15,232 bases of DNA from Clostridia bacterium (GCA_900763885.1 CAAFLY010000136.1:1-15232); one strand, 5' to 3'. Numbered from the stretch's first letter, positions 7,422 to 15,231 are shown. Notes: a model not told the origin generated them from the sequence alone. A program made the numbers and translations.

Positions 7422-8079
7422 AGCCGACCCCCTTTTTCGTCACGATGAAATCCGACAGTCCCGCCGCCTCGAGCTTTTTGCGCAGACGTGCGACGTTGAC
7501 GTTCAGCGTATTTTCATCGACAAAACTGTCCGTTTCCCACAGCCGCTCCATCAGCGTATCGCGCGAGACCACGCCGCCGTCGCGCATCAGAGTCTCAAGG
7601 ATCCGGTATTCGTTTTTCGTCAGCGGGATCGGTTTCTTCTGCCACACGAGCGCAAGCGTATCCGGATCGAGGACGGCACCTCTGTGGGACAGGCGCGGTG
7701 TGATCCCGGTGTAATCGTACGCACGGCGCAGGATGGCGGTGATCTTCGCGCTGAGTACGGTGAGATCGAACGGCTTGGCGATAAAATCGTCCGCACCCAG
7801 ATTCATGGCGAGCACCTGATTCATATTGTCCGCCGCCGAGGACAGAAAGACGATCGGGACCTTGGAATGCGCACGGATCCTCTGACACCAGTGGTATCCG
7901 TTATAAAACGGCAGCAAGATATCGAGGAGCACAAGCTGCGGATCAAATTCCAAAAACTCCTCTTCTACACGCAGAAAATCCGCCGCACAGTGTACATCAA
8001 AGCCCCACGATTCGATGTGCTTCTGCATAGCCAGCGCAATGGTCGGATCGTCCTCCACGATAAAGATGCGATAGGTCAT
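7408..8079 (-). CDS. bceR: BceR-type OmpR-family response regulator
   Basis: A 223-residue two-component regulator. The receiver domain (about 1-118) has the acidic pair Asp10-Asp11, phosphoacceptor Asp53 in LVLLDILLP, Ser80 in FLSSA and Lys102 in AKPFD. A winged-helix DNA-binding domain (about 129-221) ends with the recognition region ENTLNVNVARLRKKL and the wing KKGVGYGLA. ATG 8079 is preceded by AAAGGA 7 bases upstream. The in-frame extension up to 8196 has no such site and would overlap the upstream gene. Being coupled to the BceS-type kinase and near a TTACA-N4-TGTAA operator, it most likely activates bceAB. It sits 64 bases after an ApbE-like gene and probably shares its promoter at 9465-9493. 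Confidence 0.92.
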   Translation of the reverse strand: MTYRIFIVEDDPTIALAMQKHIESWGFDVHCAADFLRVEEEFLEFDPQLVLLDILLPFYNGYHWCQRIRAHSKVPIVFLSSAADNMNQVLAMNLGADDFIAKPFDLTVLSAKITAILRRAYDYTGITPRLSHRGAVLDPDTLALVWQKKPIPLTKNEYRILETLMRDGGVVSRDTLMERLWETDSFVDENTLNVNVARLRKKLEAAGLSDFIVTKKGVGYGLA

Positions 8080-8104
8080 TGTTTTTCCTTTCCCACAACA
8101 AAAC

Positions 8105-8128
8105 GGGGAATCGCCAAACGGGATCCCC
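8105..8128 (-). terminator. Weak hairpin between the ApbE-like gene and bceR
   Basis: GGGGA/TCCCC arms (8105-8109 with 8124-8128) close a loop of about 14 bases. On the minus strand the hairpin is followed by GTTTTGTTG. It is too weak for a confident terminator; at most it could lower read-through into bceR. Confidence 0.3.
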
Positions 8129-8143
8129 TCTTTTTGTGTATTG

Positions 8144-9403
8144 TCATTGCCGGCTTTCCGTGTACCGCACCTCCCCATCCGTATACAGATCGGCAAGGGT
8201 CACATCGCCGGAATACCGAATGGTACGGTCGGCAATGTACAGCACGTGGAGTGCCGGATCGAGAGCAGCCAGCGCGTCCGGCTCCCAATTCTCCGGGGAT
8301 ATGGCAAAGTGCGGCAGAAGCTTTGTAAGAATTGCACTGCACGAAAGCGTTCTCGAATATCCGAGCAGCGTATCCGTGGCAGTCCGCGCGATTCCGTCCG
8401 ACAGACACGCGTATGGCGTGCGGATCTCCCCGGTCGCCAGCGTATAATAATGGAGACTGTCCATGCCATTCAACGGATACGCACGCAGATAACAGATCGC
8501 CATTGGTCCGGTATAGCGCATGGTACACGCCGGATACAGCCCTCCGTCGGTCAGGTGGTAGATCGGCTGCGTGTATTCCTCCGCGGAGAGATCGAGGCTG
8601 CGGCTGTATCCATCGTAGCTCGACAGGGTCCCATGTGTGAATCCGGCAGCGGTGATCGCCTCTGCCAGATAATCGATGACAAACGCGTTTTTCAGATAGA
8701 AGAAATCGACAAAAGTCTCGATTCCGTATTCCACGGCAAACGCGGCGTATTCGTCCGAAATCGTCAGGCAAACGGCATTGTCCCCGTAAAACGCGATGGA
8801 AATCGAATCGGGATCCGACGCGAAACGGGCAATCTCTGCCACATACGCCGCTTCTTCCGGATTTTGCAGCGGATCAAAGGGATAGATCTGGCTGTCGTCC
8901 GTGCATCCAAACAGATTTGCCGCATCCATATACACCGGAGCCAGGAACAGATACCGCACACAGTCGCCAAGGGAGCATAGCGCGTCGTACAGGAGCGGAT
9001 CGATCGTGATTTTCTCGCCGATGTGACCGTTAATGGTGTGAAGATTACCGAGATCCGCGTATTCCATGGTATTGTCGAACACACGATAAGCATGACGCGC
9101 GGCGTCTGTATAGACGTTCACAAGCTGCTTGTACTCCGTGGTCGCTGCTGCGCCTGCTTTTCCGATGTTGTAATAGAAGGAAAATTCTCCGGCACAGGTT
9201 GTACCTTCCGTGGTTTTCGCCTCGATCTTCTGCCAGCCCGGATCCGCCCGCAGGAGAGAGACGATCCCGTACACGATCATCCCGGCGGCAAGGAGTCCAA
9301 ACGCGATGGCAAGGACAAGGCGAAGCTTGAAATGGCTTTCGTTCAGCTCTGCTTTGATGACCGGCTGTACCGGCGGTTCTTTTTTTCGATACCCACGACC
9401 CAT
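8144..9403 (-). CDS. Membrane-anchored protein with a degenerate ApbE-like domain
   Basis: I do not firmly recognise this 419-residue protein. It has a basic N-terminus, one membrane helix (about 27-50) and an extracytoplasmic remainder, with no lipobox. The order of segments recalls ApbE (FAD:protein FMN transferase): FDNTMEYADLGNLHTIN (109-125) resembles the start of that fold, YLKNAFVIDYLAEAITAAGF (236-255) resembles the KGYAVD helix, and YYTLATGEI (319-327) resembles the HIxDPxTG strand. However, the flavin-binding GG after that helix reads SYDGY and the metal-binding Asp of the ADALST motif is Ser (SCSAILT, 354-360), so transferase activity looks lost. ATG 9403 has AAAGGA 7 bases upstream and a consensus promoter about 60 bases above. 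It precedes bceRS in the same direction with a 64-base gap, suggesting a role in envelope sensing or binding. ORF call is firm; fold is tentative. Confidence 0.85.
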   Translation of the reverse strand: MGRGYRKKEPPVQPVIKAELNESHFKLRLVLAIAFGLLAAGMIVYGIVSLLRADPGWQKIEAKTTEGTTCAGEFSFYYNIGKAGAAATTEYKQLVNVYTDAARHAYRVFDNTMEYADLGNLHTINGHIGEKITIDPLLYDALCSLGDCVRYLFLAPVYMDAANLFGCTDDSQIYPFDPLQNPEEAAYVAEIARFASDPDSISIAFYGDNAVCLTISDEYAAFAVEYGIETFVDFFYLKNAFVIDYLAEAITAAGFTHGTLSSYDGYSRSLDLSAEEYTQPIYHLTDGGLYPACTMRYTGPMAICYLRAYPLNGMDSLHYYTLATGEIRTPYACLSDGIARTATDTLLGYSRTLSCSAILTKLLPHFAISPENWEPDALAALDPALHVLYIADRTIRYSGDVTLADLYTDGEVRYTESRQ

Positions 9404-9464
9404 GATGGATTCCTTTCTATGGCAGGCAAAAGATGCGTTTATGCGGCAAAAACAGGTTCATTTC

Positions 9465-9493
9465 ATTATACACGTTTGCGCCGCCAATGTCAA
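9465..9493 (-). promoter_or_regulatory. Consensus sigma-A promoter of the ApbE-like gene and bceRS
   Basis: On the minus strand TTGACA (9488-9493), a 17-base spacer and TATAAT (9465-9470) give a perfect match to the sigma-A consensus. Transcription would start near 9458, about 55 bases before ATG 9403. Strong constitutive expression of the regulatory genes is expected. Confidence 0.92.
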
Positions 9494-9509
9494 ACCGTAT
9501 CGGAAAACC

Positions 9510-9518
9510 GGATTGTAA
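9510..9518 (-). promoter_or_regulatory. Possible BceR half-operator above the regulatory-gene promoter
   Basis: The minus strand reads TTACAATCC, identical to nine bases (6285-6293) of the main BceR-like operator, but the second arm is missing. It lies 16 bases above the -35. This could allow weak autoregulation, or be chance. Confidence 0.3.
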
Positions 9519-9520
9519 AC

Positions 9521-9558
9521 AAAAAATGACGGATCGGATTGGGCCATCTGATCCGCCA
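9521..9558 (-). terminator. Strong terminator of the opp operon
   Basis: On the minus strand the arms TGGCGGATC (9550-9558) and GATCCGTCA (9527-9535) pair with one wobble. Beyond a mismatch a further GAT/ATC step continues, over a short loop, and six T residues follow directly (9521-9526). It lies 31 bases after the oppF stop and insulates the operon from the promoter at 9465-9493. Confidence 0.9.
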
Positions 9559-9589
9559 CATTTTTGAAATAACCGGGGCTTATACCGCT

Positions 9590-10897
9590 TTACAGGAGCG
9601 AGATGAGCAGGAAGATGAGGAACAGCACGATGATGGCACCGATCGTTCCGAATCCGATGAGCGCCCCCTTCCTGCACGCCTTGTAATTGCGGAAATGCTT
9701 GAAGCGCTTGAAGAGCAGCGCGCCGATGATACCGAGGATCGGCAGGAAGAACGAGCCGACCGTATACCACAGGTTGCCGGTATCGTGCAGCGGCGTATCA
9801 AGAATGATCTCGTTTGCCGTGTTGTCCTCCGGCTTTTCCTCTGCACGGGGAGCGTTTTCGTCTAAGATCGTCACGGATTTCAGCGGCACGCCCTTTTCGC
9901 GGATCGCCTTATATTCCTCGATCTCCTTCTTGTTGCCGTACACGTAATGCTCGTGACCGATGTTGACCATCTCCGGCTTGTCCTCGGAATAATCGTGGAC
10001 AGACGGATCGTAGGTGAACAGCACCTTGTTCTTTTCGAGCTTCGGATCGGGGATCGGGATGGCGGAGATCAGGGAGCGGGTGTACGGATGGAGCGGGAAG
10101 TTGAACAGCTCCTCCGCTTCCGCCACCTCCACGATGTCGCCCTTGTAGATAACGCCGATGTGGTCCGAGATGAAGCGGACAATCGACAGGTCATGGGCAA
10201 TGAAGAGATACGTGGTGCCGCGCTCCTTCTGGAACTTTTTGAGCAGATTGAGCACCTGCGCACGGATGGAAACGTCCAGCGCGGAGATCGGCTCATCGGC
10301 GACGACCAATTCCGGCTCCATGACCATTGCGCGCGCCAGACCGATACGCTGTCTCTGACCGCCGGAGAATTCGTGGGGATAACGGGTCAGATGCTCCGGG
10401 AGCAGACCGACCTCGCCGATCATATCCTCTACCTTTTTGACGCGATCCGCCTCATTTTTAAAGAGGTGGAAGTTGTACAGGCCTTCGGATACGATATAAT
10501 CCACGGTCGCGCGCTCGTTCAGGGAAGCCGCGGGATCCTGGAAGACCATCTGGATATTCCGGATGACCTCTCGGTCGAGAGAATGGGGGATCTTGCCGGA
10601 AATGCGCACGCCCTTATACTGGATCTCCCCGGCGGCGCACGGATTTACACGGATGACGGCGCGTCCGATGGTGGTTTTGCCGGAGCCGGACTCGCCTACA
10701 AGGGAAAATGTCTCACCCTTGTATACGTCAAAGGACGCGTTTTTGACCGCACGAACGGCATTGTCGCCTTTGCCGAAGGTGATGTCCACGTTGCGCAGGG
10801 AGAGCAGAATCTCCTTGCCGTTTTCATCGATTGGCCCGTGTTTCGGGAAATGGGAGGCACTCTGCTTTTTTGTGTTTTTTTCGTCTTGCTTGGTCAC
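9590..10897 (-). CDS. oppF: OppF/AmiF-type peptide-import ATPase with a C-terminal membrane tail
   Basis: A 435-residue ATPase of an oligopeptide importer. Motifs: Walker A GESGSGKT (68-75), Q-loop Gln120 in MVFQDP, signature FSGGQ (177-181), Walker B VVADEP (198-203), switch His235. The HPYTRSL segment (270-276) and the HDYSEDKPEMV region (301-311) are typical of the streptococcal AmiF branch, which normally ends near residue 330. Here about 100 residues follow: an acidic linker (about 345-372), then two hydrophobic segments (about 379-397 and 411-435) joined by a strongly basic stretch (KRFKHFRNYKACRKG). The tail resembles the paired-helix ends of small zinc-ribbon membrane proteins. GTG 10897 is chosen for the AAGGAGAGG at 10904-10912; an in-frame GTG at 10930 has no ribosome site. 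The gene is 16 bases after oppD and last in the operon. Confidence 0.88.
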   Translation of the reverse strand: MTKQDEKNTKKQSASHFPKHGPIDENGKEILLSLRNVDITFGKGDNAVRAVKNASFDVYKGETFSLVGESGSGKTTIGRAVIRVNPCAAGEIQYKGVRISGKIPHSLDREVIRNIQMVFQDPAASLNERATVDYIVSEGLYNFHLFKNEADRVKKVEDMIGEVGLLPEHLTRYPHEFSGGQRQRIGLARAMVMEPELVVADEPISALDVSIRAQVLNLLKKFQKERGTTYLFIAHDLSIVRFISDHIGVIYKGDIVEVAEAEELFNFPLHPYTRSLISAIPIPDPKLEKNKVLFTYDPSVHDYSEDKPEMVNIGHEHYVYGNKKEIEEYKAIREKGVPLKSVTILDENAPRAEEKPEDNTANEIILDTPLHDTGNLWYTVGSFFLPILGIIGALLFKRFKHFRNYKACRKGALIGFGTIGAIIVLFLIFLLISLL

Positions 10898-10903
10898 AAC
10901 CAA

Positions 10904-10912
10904 CCTCTCCTT
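10904..10912 (-). promoter_or_regulatory. Ribosome binding site of oppF
   Basis: AAGGAGAGG on the minus strand lies 6 bases before GTG 10897. This supports the GTG over the in-frame GTG at 10930, which would place this site inside the coding region. Confidence 0.75.
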
Positions 10913-10913
10913 C

Positions 10914-12662
10914 CTATATGTTGAACGCACGAACCAATTTATCGTGGCTGTCTTTGATGATATCCGGTTTTTCGATCTTCGGAGCGCGCGGATCCAAGAG
11001 CCATGTCTTTGCGTAGTGGGTATCCGTCACGCGGAACATGGGCGGCTCCTTGATCGTATCGATTTTGAGGCAATAGGGGTTACGCGGCGCAAACGGATCG
11101 CCGACGATTTTGTTGTACAGAGACGGCGGCGTACCCGTGATGGAGTAGAGCTTGGTGTTTCTCTGGGCAAGCTGCGGCAGAGAGGACAGAAGCGCCCATG
11201 TGTACGGGTGGCGCGGATCGTAGAATACGTCCTCGACCGTGCCCATTTCAACGATCTGACCGGCGTACATAACGGCGACGCGGTCCGCGATGTTGGCGAC
11301 CACACCGAGGTCATGTGTGATGAACACGATGGTATAGCGGAATTCACGCTGCAGGTCCTTTAAGAGCTTGAGGATCTGCGCCTGGATCGTAACGTCGAGG
11401 GCCGTGGTAGGCTCGTCGCAGATGAGGATCTTCGGCTGGCAGGACAGAGCGATGGCGATAACGATACGCTGCCGCATACCGCCGGAATACTGGAACGGAT
11501 AGTCGTCGAAGCGGTTTTCCGCGTTCGGGATGCCGACCTTCTTCATGAGCATCAGGGCACGCTGTCTTGCCTCCAGCTCCGAGCAGCTCTGGTGCTTCAG
11601 AATGATCGAGGTGATCTGCTTGCCGATGGTGATGATCGGGTTCAGCGATGTCATCGGGTCCTGGAACACCGTTGCGATTTTGCCGCCGCGGATCTGGTTC
11701 CAGTCCTTGGAATACCTGACGTTCGCGAGGTTCAGGACACAGGTGCCGTGCAGCTGCTCCTCGGTTTCATTAAGATATTTTACACGGAACACAACGGTGT
11801 CGAAAACGGCATTGCGCTGTGCATCCTCGTTCAGATCCACGCCCATCTGCATTGCCTTGCGCACCGCCTTGACGAGCCGGGACACCAGCTGGATACGCTT
11901 CTGGATGTCGTAACGGCCGACGGAGAGATAGATCTCCTTCGCGATGATCTCATTGCGCGCGATCATCTCATCCGTTGCCTTTGCCTTGATCTCCTCGGCA
12001 TATCTTGCTTCCAGAGCGGACAGCTTCGTATGGTATTCCGCCTGATACGCCGCATCGTGCATGGTGGCTTCCTTATGCTTTTTCAGGACTTCCTTGCGCT
12101 TTGCCTCCAGATTCTTGATCTCCGCGTCGAGTGCTTTGATCTTCTGGCCGATCTCCTTGATCTCCGTCTTTTCCTTAGAGGAGTCGAGCGTCTGCCGTTT
12201 GTTGAACGCCTCGGTACGCTGATAGCGCAGCTCCGCGATCCGATCAGACAGGGAGGCGTTTTCCTCCGCGCTGAGGGTGAGCTTATCGTTCATCTCCGAC
12301 TTCAGGGTCTGCATCTCCTGCCAGGTTTTGGCGCCGAATTCGAGGCTGGACGCTTCGTTGAGCCGTTTCCACGCGGCTGCCACGCATTTGTGCGCGAAGG
12401 CGTTGTAGGAAACGATCGTATCGGACAAATCCTCATCGTTGAAGATGATGGAGCCGTTGTCGATAAAGCCGTTGCTGTCGAGCATACCGGCGAAGGTTTT
12501 TGTAAATACGGACTTACCGGAACCGGATTCACCCACGATGGCGATCGATTCCTCGTCGTATATATCGAGGGAAATGTTGCGGATAGCGGTCAGGATACGA
12601 CCGCGCACGCGGAACTTGACTTCCAGATCCTTAACGGACAACAGTACTTTTTTATCTTCCAT
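10914..12662 (-). CDS. oppD: OppD/AmiE-type peptide-import ATPase with a large coiled-coil insertion
   Basis: A 582-residue ATPase of an oligopeptide importer; relatives have about 330-360. Walker A is GESGSGKS (44-51), but the Q-loop VFQDPMTSLNP does not come until 332-342, about 284 residues later instead of about 55. The inserted part (about 81-320) is charged and helical. Residues 171, 175, 178, 182, 185 and 192 (I, I, L, I, L, V) follow a heptad pattern, fitting a coiled coil around 128-275, followed by a less regular part (276-320). After it the ATPase core is intact: signature YSGGM (392-396), Walker B LICDEP (413-418), His450, HPYTWALL (485-492). The C-terminus (AKTWLLDPRAPKIEKP) recalls streptococcal AmiE and lacks the cysteine cluster of iron-sulfur OppD proteins. 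ATG 12662 follows GAGGTG by 4 bases and starts 8 bases after the oppC stop. Confidence 0.9.
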   Translation of the reverse strand: MEDKKVLLSVKDLEVKFRVRGRILTAIRNISLDIYDEESIAIVGESGSGKSVFTKTFAGMLDSNGFIDNGSIIFNDEDLSDTIVSYNAFAHKCVAAAWKRLNEASSLEFGAKTWQEMQTLKSEMNDKLTLSAEENASLSDRIAELRYQRTEAFNKRQTLDSSKEKTEIKEIGQKIKALDAEIKNLEAKRKEVLKKHKEATMHDAAYQAEYHTKLSALEARYAEEIKAKATDEMIARNEIIAKEIYLSVGRYDIQKRIQLVSRLVKAVRKAMQMGVDLNEDAQRNAVFDTVVFRVKYLNETEEQLHGTCVLNLANVRYSKDWNQIRGGKIATVFQDPMTSLNPIITIGKQITSIILKHQSCSELEARQRALMLMKKVGIPNAENRFDDYPFQYSGGMRQRIVIAIALSCQPKILICDEPTTALDVTIQAQILKLLKDLQREFRYTIVFITHDLGVVANIADRVAVMYAGQIVEMGTVEDVFYDPRHPYTWALLSSLPQLAQRNTKLYSITGTPPSLYNKIVGDPFAPRNPYCLKIDTIKEPPMFRVTDTHYAKTWLLDPRAPKIEKPDIIKDSHDKLVRAFNI

Positions 12663-12670
12663 GGCGCACC

Positions 12671-13648
12671 TCACATATGGGTTCTCGGGTCGGATGCGTC
12701 ACCGAGATTCTGACCGACGACGTACAGCACGACCGTGATGATGGAGGACAGCGCGACCGGGCTCCAGAATTCAAACTCCCAGCCGGGCGTGACCATGGCG
12801 CTCTCCGCCTCGTAGATCAGTCTGCCGAGGGACATATCCGACAGGCCCATGCCGATGTAGGAGAGGAACACTTCATACGAGATGTAGGAAGGGATCTCCG
12901 TGGCGGCTAAGGTCACGATGACGGAGGTCATAAACGGCAGGATGTTCTTCATCGCGATCCGGAACGTGGAGGTGCCAAGACAGCGGGACGCCAGATTGTA
13001 CTCGCGGTCGCGGATGATGATGACCTGCGTGCGGATGAAGTAGGCGATGCCGAGCCAGCCGGTCATGGTCATGGCAAAGACCATCGTCCAGAAGGAGGCG
13101 GTGAAGATCATGACCATAACAGAGATGAACAGAAGATACGGGACGTTGCCGATGATGTTGTACACCTCGGTCATGATGATGTCCACCTGCTTGGAGAAGC
13201 CCCAGATCGCGCCGATGATCACGCCCACGGTCATATTGATGAGGGCGCAGACCAGTGCCAGCGAAATGGAGATACGGGAGCCGTACCAGATTGCGTCAAA
13301 GGTGGAGTTGCCTGCCGCACCTGCGCCGAGGATCCAGTGGATACTGTGTCCGAACTTTTCCATAGCGCGGGACGGGGTCAGATGCTTTGCCGCGGAATCG
13401 AGCAGGTTGACAAAAGGATCGTATTCCGTTACGAGCGGATAGATATAGGTAAAAACGATGATGACCGCGAGGACGCTTAAGATAACGATGTTGATCCGTT
13501 TGCGGAAAAAGACGCGGAACACGGACTGCCAATAGGAATACCGGGGCGCGGTGATCTTTTCGGAGTCGGTGTTGCTGTGGTCGTACGTGGAGAAAAGCTC
13601 CTCCTCCGAGAAACCGAGGTCGTCGATTTTACATTTTTCATTCTGCAT
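12671..13648 (-). CDS. oppC: OppC/AmiD-type peptide-import permease
   Basis: A 325-residue integral membrane permease subunit. A polar N-terminus of about 50 residues precedes helix 1 (about 54-72); a loop, then the permease domain follows from about 120 with five more helices. The EAA coupling loop that docks the ATPases is EYNLASRCLGTSTFRIAMKN (216-235), ending in ILP. The C-terminal GDASDPR is the usual OppC/DppC ending. ATG 13648 has GAGG 8 bases upstream, and that site spans the oppB stop, so translation is coupled to oppB. It pairs with OppB as the two-permease pore; length and order match streptococcal AmiD. Confidence 0.93.
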   Translation of the reverse strand: MQNEKCKIDDLGFSEEELFSTYDHSNTDSEKITAPRYSYWQSVFRVFFRKRINIVILSVLAVIIVFTYIYPLVTEYDPFVNLLDSAAKHLTPSRAMEKFGHSIHWILGAGAAGNSTFDAIWYGSRISISLALVCALINMTVGVIIGAIWGFSKQVDIIMTEVYNIIGNVPYLLFISVMVMIFTASFWTMVFAMTMTGWLGIAYFIRTQVIIIRDREYNLASRCLGTSTFRIAMKNILPFMTSVIVTLAATEIPSYISYEVFLSYIGMGLSDMSLGRLIYEAESAMVTPGWEFEFWSPVALSSIITVVLYVVGQNLGDASDPRTHM

Positions 13649-13653
13649 ATCAG

Positions 13654-15231
13654 TTACCTCGCTTTCGAAGAGAAGGAAATTCTCGGATCTACAAATGCCA
13701 TCAGGATGTCGCCGAGGATGATGGCAAGCACGGACAGGATCGCGTAGAAGAGCGACACGCCGACGATGACGGAGTTGTCGAACTTATTGATCGCCTCGGT
13801 CAGGAGGTTACCGGCACCGGGGACGACGTATACGCGTTCCGTGATGATCGCGCCGGTCATGGCGAACAGGATGCTGCCCGGGATACCGTGTACGATCGGG
13901 ATGATGGCGTTTTTCAGAATATGCTTCGAGAAAATCTCGCCTTCCGACAGACCGCCGGAGCGCGCGAATTTCACGTAATCGGAGTTCATCTGGTCGATCA
14001 TGTACCGACGCAGCCACTTCATGAGGTTCGCAATGGAGGGCAGCGCCAGAGAGATGATCGGCAGGAAGTACATGAGCTTACTGGGTGACTCCATACGGAA
14101 GGTCGTGGGCAGGCCGAGCTGTCCGCCGATCGCCTTGAACAGGAAGATATATGCGAGAGAGGGCACCGCGATGATAAAGACGATATACAGCGTGCCAAGC
14201 TTATCGACGAATTTATCCTTCTTGCGCGCCATGATGATGCCGAGCGGCACGCCGAGGAAATACGAAATGAACGTGGAGATGATACCGATGGTGAAGGAGT
14301 AGCCCATTTTGGACATACCGTTTTTCACCGTGATGACGTTTGTATAGTTGTCAACGAAGCGTTCTTCGTTCAGCTTGCTTGCGTGGAGAGAATCGGTCTG
14401 ATAAATCGCCGTGTGCAGATCGTCCGCACTCATTTCTGTCAGACCGGTCGGGAAGGTGACGGAGCTTTTTACATAAGAGCCCTGCGTCTGGGTCATGGTT
14501 ACAAACACATCCACACCTGTGTTGACCGTATAGGAGGTGCCGAGATTGATGCTGACAAGGTTCTGGTGGATGTAGGGGAAGTTGTCGTCCGTATAGAGGA
14601 GATACTTGTGCTTGGTGCCGTTGCCGATGATGGCAGGCGCAAACGTATCGCCGCCGTATATGGGATCGTGGAGCGTAAACGTAAGTCCGCGCTTCCCTTC
14701 CACCTCGCCGTCAACACGGTGGATATTGTCGATCTGAACAACGTTTGCGAAATATTTCGCCAGACGCTGATACAGGGGAACATCCTTATACGCAAAATAC
14801 TGCTGCTGACCGCCGTTTGCGTACTTTGCAGTCTTGCCCTGCATTTTCGCGTTCAGTCGTACAACCGTATAGCCTTTTCCTTCATAATATTCACGGAACT
14901 GCTTCACGTACGGCTTTACCGCAGCGGGGTCCTCTGATTCTTTTTTTCCGAACTGCGATACCGCGGCGCGCGTTTCTTCATCGATTTCGCCATTGTTTCT
15001 CAGCTGCAGAAGCCATTCCGTATAGGGAACATAGTCAAGATAACCATATTCTTCCCATTTGCGATATTTGTAAGTTTCTTTCTGATTGCTCGCCATGTGC
15101 GAAAACACAGAATCCGCAACAAACACCTGCTCTCTGTTCAGCAGGGAGTAGACAAGAATCATGATAATTGCAACAACGATTACGATGGACACAATGCCAT
15201 GCAACAGCCTTTTTAAAAAATACTTTGTCAT
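13654..15231 (-). CDS. oppB: OppB/AmiC-type peptide-import permease with a large ectodomain
   Basis: A 525-residue permease subunit, longer than ordinary OppB (about 305) and close to streptococcal AmiC (about 500). Helix 1 is at about 12-32. It is followed by an extracytoplasmic domain of about 270 residues (33-305) and then five helices (about 311-336, 346-366, 385-405, 445-465, 488-515). The EAA loop DYVKFARSGGLSEGEIFSKH (418-437) and the C-terminal MAFVDPRI are classical. In AmiC-like proteins the ectodomain faces the substrate-binding lipoprotein. ATG 15231 is one base from the window edge, so its ribosome site and promoter cannot be seen. No substrate-binding protein gene is present in the window; it may lie upstream. 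Confidence 0.92.
   Translation of the reverse strand: MTKYFLKRLLHGIVSIVIVVAIIMILVYSLLNREQVFVADSVFSHMASNQKETYKYRKWEEYGYLDYVPYTEWLLQLRNNGEIDEETRAAVSQFGKKESEDPAAVKPYVKQFREYYEGKGYTVVRLNAKMQGKTAKYANGGQQQYFAYKDVPLYQRLAKYFANVVQIDNIHRVDGEVEGKRGLTFTLHDPIYGGDTFAPAIIGNGTKHKYLLYTDDNFPYIHQNLVSINLGTSYTVNTGVDVFVTMTQTQGSYVKSSVTFPTGLTEMSADDLHTAIYQTDSLHASKLNEERFVDNYTNVITVKNGMSKMGYSFTIGIISTFISYFLGVPLGIIMARKKDKFVDKLGTLYIVFIIAVPSLAYIFLFKAIGGQLGLPTTFRMESPSKLMYFLPIISLALPSIANLMKWLRRYMIDQMNSDYVKFARSGGLSEGEIFSKHILKNAIIPIVHGIPGSILFAMTGAIITERVYVVPGAGNLLTEAINKFDNSVIVGVSLFYAILSVLAIILGDILMAFVDPRISFSSKAR

Noticed and set aside
10914..11100. Possible iron-sulfur cluster motif at the OppD C-terminus
   Set aside because: Only one cysteine remains in the region where cluster-binding OppD/DppD proteins have several; the sequence instead looks like the AmiE type.
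11703..12422. Insertion in OppD as an intein or group II intron product
   Set aside because: No splicing-block residues (Cys/Ser at the start, His-Asn at the end) or intron structures were seen, and the sequence is a charged helical repeat rather than an endonuclease or reverse transcriptase.
11592..12713. A 373-residue open frame on the plus strand opposite the OppD coiled-coil region
   Set aside because: It is a mirror of the charged coding sequence (Leu/Asp/Arg-rich), lacks a ribosome site and has no recognisable family.
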